NCBI GenBank assembly: GCA_002633025.1
Contig: NMRB01000407.1
Location: 30,991 to 94,990 of the forward strand
Length of the DNA: 64,000 bases
Source of the DNA: Notospermus geniculatus
Lineage: Eukaryota; Nemertea; Pilidiophora; Heteronemertea; Lineidae
Reading direction: 5' to 3'
The notes beneath the pieces are model-generated. The model was not told the origin of the DNA, did not search any database, and was given only the letters and a program-made list of their open reading frames with translations. The position numbers were made by a program, and so were the translations under genes. Below, piece by piece: positions 11,101 through 23,100 of this stretch (its first letter is position 1; each line of letters begins with the position of its first letter).

Positions 11101-14100
11101 TTTTCTTGTGCGAGTTGGCTCTCAATGGGCAACTCAACCTTAGAAAACTTTGGACAGTTGTTTGTGTCACAGGATTTCAGAAGGGCACGGTGCAAACTTT
11201 GTGAAAAGGGCACTTCAACCTCTATAGAAAAGGGCAATTTTCATTCACGACATTTCTACTAACAGAATTTGAGAAGCTTGTCAGTTATAAAGGTCTCTAT
11301 AACTCCAGTGAACAGCAAATTTAAGCCAGTTTCTAAGGTGATATGACCAAAAGGGACCATGACAGCTCTAGGGTCTGGGGGTACTAAAACCTTTTTAAAA
11401 AATATTTTTTTAAGGGGCACGGTGCCCAGGGGGTTAAAAAAGGGTGCAGCGCCTGTCTAAAATGGCCTAGATGTAACCCTGTGTCATTGGACTCAGCTTT
11501 AATAGGCCGTAAGGAAACCACAATGGTGAATGCCCATTGAGAGCCAACTTGCACAAAAAATCCTCATGTGGAACACCTTGAGACCTGGGTTCATGATGAG
11601 TCAAAGGAATAAAGTGCTTCAGGCTCGACAGGAAACAGAATGTTTTATCTATAAGTATGCTAGTTTTTTACACCACTGGAATCAGGTGTACAGTAAAAAG
11701 GTAGCTCAAAATTTGATCATTTCCGCATCAAAATGTGCAGTTTCCAGAGAAGGCAAATTGCAACCTCTCATTTTACTGCTATCACATAGTCCAGGGAGGA
11801 GGTCCACCTGTCATTCTTGGTCAGGGATCAAAGTTCATATTCTGAAAAAACAGATTTTGGTCGAACAGGCAAAAAAAAGCAGTCGCACACAATACAAAAT
11901 GCATCAGGACATCAATTTTTGGGGTCGCACAGAGCAAAATGCAGGTCGCATTTTAGACCAAAAAATGGTCATGAACTTTGAACCCTGTTGGTGTTAAAAA
12001 GGGTTTGGATATGGGATTGAAAGGGATGTCAAAACGTAAAATTGGCCACCATCCATTCATGGCCCATATTGACAAGTGGCACAGGACATAGAATCTGATC
12101 TGGACGTAACAATTTGTACCACCTTCTTGATCTCCTGCCATGTAGGCCTACCTTACATGTGACTTTAACTGACTTCTAAAGACGAGAGACGAAGACCACA
12201 GAAGTGTGTGCCTGGAATTTTTCCACCACACACGACTCTGATTTCACGTCTGCGAAGAAAGGAGCTAAATTTATTTCATTGGCAAGCGATCAAGATAAAT
12301 TAATGCGTCGCCATAAAACAGGCACAATAAATGTCGTATTTGATATGAAGAGGGGCATGTAGGAATGTAGGAGAGTATAGAGAAGTCGTGGTTGGTCCCG
12401 TTCAACGTGGGTCAGAGATCATCAAATACTTATTGACATGGAAGTCAACTGTCAGTTTTGATGGAATCAACTTTTTCTCTTTGTGGTAATGTAGGCCTAC
12501 TTTGAGATCACCTGTGGGCTGAATAAAGGACTTTCAGTGATGAAATCTCCCATTTCTACCTGTTGGCAGAGACTTTATACACTTCATGTGTTTACAGGAC
12601 GTCCATTCTTCTTCAGAATTGAAATCTGATAAGTTGGTTCCGTGTTTCTTGTCTAAATTTGTCTGATTGTGGTTTGAGTGAAAAATTGAAAATAATGGAT
12701 TGTGCGGGTGGCCAGACAGATTTTGGGGATTAACCAACTGATTTATGTGACATTTGCGGATTATCCTGATCTGTTCGGGTAATAATTGACCTGTACTTCC
12801 TTATGAATCATGATCAGACTTCCAGACAAAATGTGTCAACAAAACCAGTGCCTTTTATAAGAAGACACTCCTTTGATACTAAATTTAGGATATTTTGACA
12901 TTTAATCTGTTTAGAGAATGACATTTTGAACCTGAAGGATTGCCACTCCTCCAAATCCATGGGGGGCATCAGGCCCACTTAAAGGGACTCATGCGAAAGT
13001 TACTGCACGCCGGGCACTAAAGTACTACCGTCTATAAACGACAGGTGGCAGCAGGTGTTTTTCCCAAGAAATATTTCCACCAACTTTTTCAGTTCCAGAA
13101 TCAACTACTAGATGGCGCATGCCATGAATGCGAAATGAAGCGGTCTAAAAATAGATCGTAGTTGCTGTTACCTTGACAGTATACTGGCACTTTTTGCATG
13201 AGTACCTTTAAAGTGTCAGTGCATAACAAATTGCCAGACACACTGCTTTTGATAATCAGGCAAAAAGTGGACAGATTCTGATCAACATTTCTGAGCCAAA
13301 GATCACAAACCTTTCTCCAAGACAAGAGCCCCCTTCAGTTACATGTATGATCTCCTCTGATTGCAGGCCTCAAAACAATCCTGACCTATACCGAGGATGC
13401 CTCCTGAACAACGGGAAAACAGGTCTGTTCAACCCCGGCGACGTGGTCCCACACTCGGAGATGAAACACATGAGTCCGGTCTACCGTAAGACAAAGATTA
13501 ATAGGAAAGGTGAGATGATGATCTTGGTGTGCTGTCCTCGTGGGCGCTTACAGATCCTTCAGCCAGCAACACACCAGGCGATATGGTGAGCGATCTGCTC
13601 GCCACCGAGCAAAATCGGCTGTTGACGCCAGGTGTGTGCGGGACAGCGGTGTGTGGAATCTTTTCGTAAGCAATGCTCGTCCATTACGAAACAATGCCGA
13701 AACCAATAGACAATTCTTGAATTCGCAGATCTGTGCACTTCTTCTCGATCTGAAACCGGCTGACGTGACGCAATCCATGATTCAGCAATGGTCGAGTCTG
13801 ACGCCACTGCTGTGGGATTGTCTGCATTTCGTCATTCAGTTTCAGACCGAGGTTGTGGTTGCGATTTTGGCGGAAGTGCGCAGATCTTTGTCGTTAACGC
13901 CAATTTGAAAACGGTCTATACCACCTAATCTGTGGTGGCTGGCGATCAGATTCTGGCTATTAGATCGCTTGCGATGCCACCTGGTGTGCTGCTGGCTTAC
14001 TAAACCCTTACAGCTTGGTGATAGCACTGCTCCTAAATGTTGGCTGGTAGATCCTTCTGTGTCCTTACTTCTTCACGGTGTTTGTTGGGGTTTCCAGGAT

Positions 14101-17100
14101 GGAGAATCCCTGAATTGGGGTTGTGGTTCAGTTTCAAGGCCCTTGGCACCCGGAGATAATCAGTGGTTCTTAGCACTTGCTCCCTTTGTCACTTCACACC
14201 TCCCTTCATCGCTGAACGCAGTCAAAGTGTGTTGTGACAAAGCACAATCAAAGTGTGCTGTGTCAGAGCTCAAAGTGTGCTGTGTCAAAGCACAATCAAA
14301 GTGTGCTGTCTCAAAGCACAATCAAAGTGTGCTGTATCAAAGCACAATCAAAGTCTGCTTTGTCAAAGCACAATCAAAGTGTGCTGTGTCAAAGCACAAT
14401 CAAAGTGTGCAATGTCAAAGCACAATCAAAGTGTGCTGTGTGAAAGCACACTTTGATTGTGCTGTGACAAAGAGAGTGAGTGTTTGGAACCACTGATTAC
14501 CTCAGGATGCCATGCACCCTGGCACTTGGAGGATGATTCCTGCGGTTCTATAAATGACAAGTCACAGAGTTCCCATCTCAGAAAGCCATGCATGATTGAC
14601 CAAGCTCAAAGGCAGCAAATTCACATTGGATATTTTTTCTTCAATTTTTGATTCTCCTTTTTTAGTCTGCGCCCTGGATTTTATGGATAAAGGTAAACAA
14701 GGCTTGTAAATGTGGCTTTAGTTGTTATGAGACGACCGCGATGAAGTTTCTTGTCCCGAGTTTGATACTGTTATGAATGTGTTTGAGTTCCTGGATTCAT
14801 GGACGTTGACATCTGTATTGAGCATGATAAAGTTGGGGGAGTTCGGGTACAAGGGGTGGAAGATGGTCTCTTTGCTTTAAGCATGATTGAGTCTCACATG
14901 GGTTTGGTGTTCCCAATACAAAATGGTACAAAATGAACTGTCTTGCATGACACTGCCGAGTCTTGGATGGGTTTTCTGGCTGTTGGTGGGCTCTCGCTAC
15001 CCGACCATGATCAGGTTGTGTACATGTACCATACCTCGAGTTATATGGCAAGGCCTAACTTGCAGTCCAAACTGCCCATATTACATGGGTTTGAGACCCA
15101 CACAGGGCAGTGCAGAAAAGTTATAAAAAATGAGAGCCTCCCTGTATCTCTGGGTTCAGCATGACGTAGTATGACTTTGGTCTGTGGTGACAGAATGACT
15201 TTCATCTTTGGTGATTGTGGACTTGACTTAAGTTGAAGCATGAAATGAGACTTGTTGGTTTTATGATGCTCGATGCCTTGTAAGAGAACTGGGCTCTCAA
15301 GCCGAGCATGTTCTTCCTTGGAACAGTGGAATTGGGCTCTTTGTATTCAGCATGAATCTTGTGGGTTTACCTTCCTTAGATTTTGCATTGTCTGTGGTTG
15401 ACATGTTGTGTAGATCCAGTGAAATTGAGCAGGATTAGGTAGTGGGAGACTGAAGTTCGAATCCAATTCGCTACGAACAATAGGCCTACGGAAGTGAAAC
15501 CACTGGTCCTTATATATGTTGTGAACTTCATGCATGGCTATTAAAAACTTGTCATTTATTGGTGTCAAATAAAACATTTTCACAAAACAAAGTCTGCTGA
15601 TCCTCCAAACCTTTTAAGTTCTTACATCTAGCAGAACATGCTGGTTCAGTTTCAACCTGAGAAGATGAGATGTTGTTGTGTCTCCTGTTGTGTCGTTACG
15701 TTTGCCATTAATAACTAGTATATGTTGTATTTCCGGCTGTGTGGCCACAGTTTGGCACTGGGAAAGGAGTCCAATGCAATTCTTGGAGGTTTGTGCACGT
15801 TGGTGGAATAGATATGGGGGGGGGGGGTNNNNNNNNNNNNNNNNNNNNNNNNNNNNNNNNNNNNNNNNNNNNNNNNNNNNNNNNNNNNNNNNNNNNNNNN
15901 NNNNNNNNNNNNNNNNNNNNNNNNNNNNNNNNNNNNNNNNNNNNNNNNNNNNNNNNNNNNNNNNNNNNNNNNNNNNNNNNNNNNNNNNNNNNNNNNNNNN
16001 NNNNNNNNNNNNNNNNNNNNNNNNNNNNNNNNNNNNNNNNNNNNNNNNNNNNNNNNNNNNNNNNNNNNNNNNNNNNNNNNNNNNNNNNNNNNNNNNNNNN
16101 NNNNNNNNNNNNNNNNNNNNNNNNNNNNNNNNNNNNNNNNNNNNNNNNNNNNNNNNNNNNNNNNNNNNNNNNNNNNNNNNNNNNNNNNNNNNNNNNNNNN
16201 NNNNNNNNNNNNNNNNNNNNNNNNNNNNNNNNNNNNNNNNNNNNNNNNNNNNNNNNNNNNNNNNNNNNNNNNNNNNNNNNNNNNNNNNNNNNNNNNNNNN
16301 NNNNNNNNNNNNNNNNNNNNNNNNNNNNNNNNNNNNNNNNNNNNNNNNNNNNNNNNNNNNNNNNNNNNNNNNNNNNNNNNNNNNNNNNNNNNNNNNNNNN
16401 NNNNNNNNNNNNNNNNNNNNNNNNNNNNNNNNNNNNNNNNNNNNNNNNNNNNNNNNNNNNNNNNNNNNNNNNNNNNNNNNNNNNNNNNNNNNNNNNNNNN
16501 NNNNNNNNNNNNNNNNNNNNNNNNNNNNNNNNNNNNNNNNNNNNNNNNNNNNNNNNNNNNNNNNNNNNNNNNNNNNNNNNNNNNNNNNNNNGGCGACATC
16601 AACAGCAATCATGATATTTGAGGTTTTTTATTTCCGCCTGTCTTGGTTTCGCTGGATAAAGGCTAGCTAAAACGAAAAATATAAATCCATCAGAAAGATT
16701 GGACTTTTATTTTTATTTTTTTTCCTGTCTCCTGTCTTGAGTGTACTGGAAAAAAATCCGCTAAACAACAAATAAAAAAAGAATGGCCTTATTGAACTTT
16801 TCACCTCAGTGCACCGTAAACCACAGGCTTTTAAATCTGATTCAGGAAATCCGTATTGGTTATAAACACTTGACACAGCTGATAAAACAAAATCTGTGGA
16901 CAAAAGGGTCTGATATATAATTATTTTGTCATTGGCCTTAATTTTGAACGATTATCAAAGCTTTGTTCAAGTTGAAATCGAATGTGATAAACATTGACTG
17001 GCTTTCTTCCTTCAAGTTGGCTAAAGCGGCCCATACACGTGCAATATTATTGCACAATAGGGCCGTTTAGACGACAAGCCAAAAACCACATTAAGATTCA

Positions 17101-20100
17101 ATCCGATCGACCCGCATCGGGTCTCATTTGCATTTAGACGAGATTTGAATGTGGTCGTACATGTATGTGGTCCAATGAGGCCCAATGTGGATTCAGGACC
17201 ATTTTAAATCCACATTGGACCGCATTGGGTAGCGTTTACATGCAAGTGTTTTGAACCACAATCGGATTCGATCGGATCACATGTGGATTTTTGCCTGTCG
17301 TCTAAACGGCCCTAATATGAGGCTCAAAATGGGCAATATTATTGTAAATTTTCAACTCTTATGCCAATACGAAATTACCCCATTTGGGCCCCAGGAACCG
17401 GGCCCCACATTGTGCAATAATATTGCACGTGTATGGGCAGCTTAAGAATTGACCTCTGACCTTATCCCAAGCCACAGTTTACTTGTGTTTGGTTGCATGA
17501 ACCCATCATACACCATCAAATCACCATTTTTTTCACCGGAACCCTGTTTCTATACTTTCAGCTAGTCGACTGAGTAAGTACTGTAGGAGTTGAGACCATC
17601 ACTGGAGTGTGCTAACATTTATCATCATAATCAAATATTGCTGCTAACGGCTAACATAACACATCACTGTTTCACAGATTTGGAAAACAGAGACATGTTT
17701 GGCCCTTTGTTTTCTGAAGGACTTGACAGACCCTTAGCTGGTTGTTGAAAAACTTCAGATTCCTGGTCAAATTAGGCCCTTTATTGGGTTACACATATGA
17801 ATAAAGACTAGTATAAATGCTTTTACTTGAATTTTGCAACACAAATGCACTACGCTATGCTGTACAAATCTGAAGGTAAAGCATTTGCTAGTCTTTATTC
17901 ATATGACCCGTCGTGTGTCAACCAGATGGCAGTACCCCTGTCTTCAATTTTTTGTTGGCCCACCACTGTGGTTGGAAGGCAGTCAGTGCTGCCCTCTGTC
18001 ATCAGAGTCAGACACCAATGTACGGGACACATCTCTTCCATCCATGGCGTGTCTCTGTTTCCATTGTCATTAGTTAGATGTTTATTTTATTGTAGCCTCG
18101 CTTCCAGTCTGTCCACTCTTTTCCCCACTATCTTCGATCATTTTGTGTTTTCTACCAAATCAATTCCTGCATTATCCCCTCCCATCCATGTACTGGTAGA
18201 TCTTAATGGCGTCTGTAGTTTGTGTTAGAAGCTTGATTACATCTGTTCCTGAGTTCCTTTTAGATTTCCTAGCCGTAGGTCCATGAAAATCCTGTAGAAA
18301 TGTTGTGATAGCTCTGTTAAGGTGCCCACAGGTCGACATTGCGTCTTGAAGCAACTCGACGGATCCGTCGCAGATCAAAAAACAACCACATGCAGGTCGA
18401 CATTTCAGCGATTGAGAGGAACTCAAAGCAACTGGCAGTTCCTCGAACAACACGCTCAACTAGCGGATCTGGCAGTTGCTCGGAGATGCAAGCGCGCTCA
18501 GATCAACAAAATCAGCAACTGATCAGTCACTCCGAGTTGCTTCCATCGCCGGAAAGCTAGTTGCCGCAAGTTGCTTCTGGACGCGATGTCGACCTGTGGG
18601 CACCTTTACAATCCCCAACTGTTGTTACTTCAAGATGTTCATTTCTTTGACTCTGTCTCCTCAATCATCGTACATTTCATTCAACTGCATGCCTCGATTC
18701 ACTGCCATTACAAAAAGCAGACGGACATTGTTGTCATTCCTGTCTCATTCCTCACCAACGTCCATTCATCATCTTCATCTACATGGGATAGATTCCATTC
18801 ATCATCACTCAAAAATTCATCAACAACAATGACGTACACAAATGATTCTCTTCTGACCTTTGTAGACCTGTTTCTTCTGTTTTGAATCCCCTCATCAGAG
18901 ACGGCATGATTGTTCACAATCCATGTCTTAACTCACTCATCACCATTGTAAAATACTCATTACCCTAACCTACCATGTATTTTGGGTCCCTTCTAACAGT
19001 TCATGGTCATAAAAGACTGCATCAAATAACAAAATCTTTCTGCTGTTTGTCTGATCATCGTCTTTACTATCTTTGTAGAATCCATGCGGAAGTCGACCTT
19101 GAAAGGTCCCAAGATCAGCGCCGACATGATTAGTGGACCACAGAATGATCTACGACACACCGGCCATATTGGTTACGACGGAGCGATGTTTGGTGATATC
19201 TCGTTCATTGGTGATGAGTACACGAAACTTCCCGTCAAGGTTTCTGGAAGTAAGTTGCTGGAGTTGGCGTCACTTCATTTACTAAAGTCCATGTTTATCT
19301 AAAGGTACTCCACCACGTGAGAGTTGAGCAGTACAATGTACCTTTAATTTTAAGAATTCTTCAGACAACAAAGCCCATCCCTCGACTTCCTGTCATTTAC
19401 AATGTGTAACTGATGTTGTATGCTCCGTTCCAGCGCGTTCACCAAGTCACATGAACGGTTCGTCAGCCTCACTTCCACGAACTGAACAGAACTCGATCGG
19501 TACACCATCACCACTCCACGGGAACCGCTCAGATATGCTGATGTTCAAGTCCATGTCATCAGTGGGAGGTGGATCTGACCGTGGGAGTGATGATGGATCA
19601 AGGTAAGGTCAAGGTCATGTGGGATGAGTCAAGGTCATGTGGGGTAGGTCAAGGTCATGTGGGATGACTTGAGGTCATGTGGGATGTGTCAAGGTCATGT
19701 GGGATGAGACAAGTCACAAGGTCATGTGGGATGAGTCGAGGTCATGTAAGGTCAGGTCAAGGTCATGTGGGGTAGGTCAAGGTCATGTGAGATCAGATCA
19801 AGGTCATGTTGGATGAGTCAAGGTCATGTTGGATGAGTCAAGGTCATGTGGGGTAGGTCAAGGTCATGGAGGTAAGGTCAGGGGTATTTGGCATGATCCA
19901 GAATAAACCCATCATTTCTCGTTGATCCCTATTTGCTCCTGAGTAAACATGGAGTGATTGTCCCATCCAAGACTTCCCTCCAGCCCACGACACCAAGGTT
20001 TAAAACTCAGTTTTTCCCTGTCTCCCCGCAGGTTAAGCGACACATTGACAGACGTCAGTAGCATGGCGAGTGTTTCCACATTCACCGAATCGCAAACAGA

Positions 20101-23100
20101 CACGGATGCATTCAGCGGACGACGAACTCCACAATATGAAGAGGTTGATGAAGACGAGTTAGATTTCAAAATGCCAGACTTTGATTTTAAAATGCCAGAT
20201 ATGTCTGTGAGTATATTGGGTTGGTTTTGTTTGTTCTGCGTGTAATATCAACCACGGGAAAGAAGGAGGATGGTTTTTGAACTCTCCCAGAGGAATGACT
20301 TATCAAATTACCTGAAGAAGTCTTTTTGGTGGTTGATATTTCATGTAAGCCTCTCTGCTGACTATGTTGTCTCACTTCCCTTGAGAAAACCAGAAATCGT
20401 GAAAGACGTCAGTTTTATGTCAACACGGAGATGATTGCACTCATATCACTACTTTGTCACCATCATGCACTCTATGTACTGTAAGATATTTGTGACCCGT
20501 GACAGCAAAATAAGTCGGAATGCGCCAGAAAGAAGACCCAAGATGACACCAGAGAACAATTGCAGAAATGGACAAAGTCAAATTTCACAATGGGCAGACA
20601 ATCCTGAAATCAACAAACCGTTGGTTCACCTTGGGTCTTCTTCTGTGCGCATTCTGACTCATTTTGCTGTCACGGGTCACATTTGCCTGCGGGGTGCAAT
20701 TTGTTCCAGTATCAACGTAAGGCCATCTCAAATGTGTTGTAAAGAGATTGTGATGAAAATATTGTGTTGTAGCCCATGGAGCCGACGACTGATGTTGTTC
20801 AAGTTCAGAAGTATCATTGATTGTATTATATTGTGCACGAAGTTCAAAAGGGGCTGTTTGTTTTCGTCACTTGAGGAATCTGAGTTGTGATCCTTGGGAA
20901 AACGGAAAAAGCTATGCACTTGCAACTTGCAGGGATTATTTGTTGTGCTGTACAGAATAATCGCTGCAGTTTGCAGCTTCATAGCTTTCTCCGTTTTCTC
21001 AAGGATCAAAACTCTGATTCCTCAATTGATGAAAACGAACAGCCCCTTTCATTACCGGTATACTTTAGCCTGTAACTCATGCATTCGTGGAATCAAGTTT
21101 ATTTTTGTGGATACAACTGCTGCTTTACGTATTGTGTCTGTGTCTATTTCAGCCTGGATTAGACCTTGGCCCCTCGCTCATGGATGAAGTATTCAAAGCC
21201 CTGTCTGATAATACCTCAAACGACCGCCAAGAGAGGGCGCTTAAAGCAAAGGAGAAATCACCATCGTTTGAGTTTGATGACGTCGCAAACGGCCGGAGTT
21301 CCGGTCCAACTTCGCCCACCAAATATACGGCTCCCTCTAATGGTGAGAAACATGAGACTAGACTGAAGAAATTCAAACATAAGTTGGTATGTGTTGTAAA
21401 CGCAATATTCCGTTAAGTAGAGGTTCACCCACCCGTGCGTGTGTTAGTAGTGCCCCCTATTAACAAGAGTGGGAAGTTTTTTGATCACCTTGCGCTACTT
21501 GTGGCACGTTTGGGTCAAAGCAACCAATTAAATGGTCGAAATATTCATTTATAGAAAGTAAACTTTGAATGACAAGTGCTGGGTTGTGAATTAATTTGGC
21601 CATGAAGTCATCTCCCAAACCCCTGACGTGCCTCAGGTTGCCACGGTGATACCATTTTTCTCAAGGGTTGCACTGATGTTGTCTTCACCCCTTGTTGTTG
21701 TTTGGTCCAGCTTCATCGTGCTGTAATCTCCATCCTCCGCTTATGTTGCCGATCGGCGCTAGTCGTGGATCCAGCTTGGATTATTTCTAGCTTCGTCAAG
21801 TTTGTGTTGGGCTTTTTGTCATTGTTGTGTTGTATAGACTCTACTGACTGTGACAGGTATAGACAAATTGACGTAGACCACAAAGATCTGCGCACTTCCA
21901 CCGAAATCGCAACCACAACCTCGGTCTGAATCTGAATGACATGACGTAGAGAACCCCCACGACAGTGACTTTGAAGACGTTGCATCAGAGTCGACCACTG
22001 CTGAATCATGGACTGCGTCACGTCACACGGTTTCAGATCGAGGTTGTGGTTGCGATTTCGGGGGAAGTGCGCAGATCTGCTAATTCGAGAATCTCCTGTA
22101 CAGAATACAAATATCTTGAATCGAGGACTGTCTGGATTGGACCCGTCTTCTGAATAAGGAGAGTGCTTGCTTCTCGAGGTGCCTCTACGTGAGTTTTCTC
22201 AGACAAGTTGGCTGTCTATCGGCACCTCGGCGGCAGAGAACGGCAGGCAGTCGTTCATGTCACTGGTCTCAGCGCAAGTTGTATGAAACCTGCTATGGTG
22301 AATTGCCCATTGAGAGCCAACTCGCACAAGAAAACTCTCACGTGGAGCAATGCCTCAACTCATCTGCCCAGGCCCAGGTTTGAGCAGACGGTATCTTCTT
22401 TTGAAGTTTTCTAAAATCCTTGGAAATAAATTGGAAAAAATTTGAAGAAACTTTCTTCAGATGGTTCACAGGAACAACCTTTCTTCAAATATTTTTCAAT
22501 CAGTACCATAGGATGTGAGAAAACTTTGACTGAAGATGCCGTCTGCTGGACTCTGGAGGCAGATGAGTTAACACCTGTTGTATCTCTTTGCCAGTCTCAT
22601 ATGTATTGTGAGAGTTCTGTCTCCTAAGACTACTACTCAAATCACCTTCCTGCAGCCCTCATCTCTGGTCTAAACACGGTTTGTCATTTCTTTCTCCCCT
22701 GATGTGGGCTGTCTATTTCAAGGTTAGCTACTCACAGTGGTTGGCTGAAGCGGTCGTGTATTGTGATCAGGTAACATGTGTTGTGGTGCTGTCAGTACCG
22801 TGGCTTTTCCCGATATCAAAGATCGTCATCACCAACATATTGTCAGGGTTGTTACGTCAGTATTGTCTTCACAGCTTTGGTCCAGGTTCGTTTTGAGGTC
22901 AACTTAAATGCCATGATTGACATTGGCATACCGGTATTCAGTTGTCTTCTTGTTGCCTGTGATGTGACGTGATTCTTCGGGTACTCTCTCAAACTGCCTG
23001 TGATCCAATGAAAACAACTTGTATATACCGTTCTCAAAGTGACGTGAACAACAAAGATCTGCGCACTTCCGCCGAAATCTCAACCACAACCTCGATCTGA

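Noticed and set aside
11530-11997. 155-residue ORF, plus strand
   Set aside because: Begins inside a MITE arm and has no recognisable family features or fitting splice phase for Ack.
14234-14456. Cys-rich repeat ORFs in three frames
   Set aside because: They come from the 26-base minisatellite; all three frames are open only because the unit lacks stops.
19610-19880. Possible CRISPR-like array of GGTCATGTGGGATGAG repeats
   Set aside because: Repeats are contiguous and imperfect without unique spacers, in an animal intron: a minisatellite.
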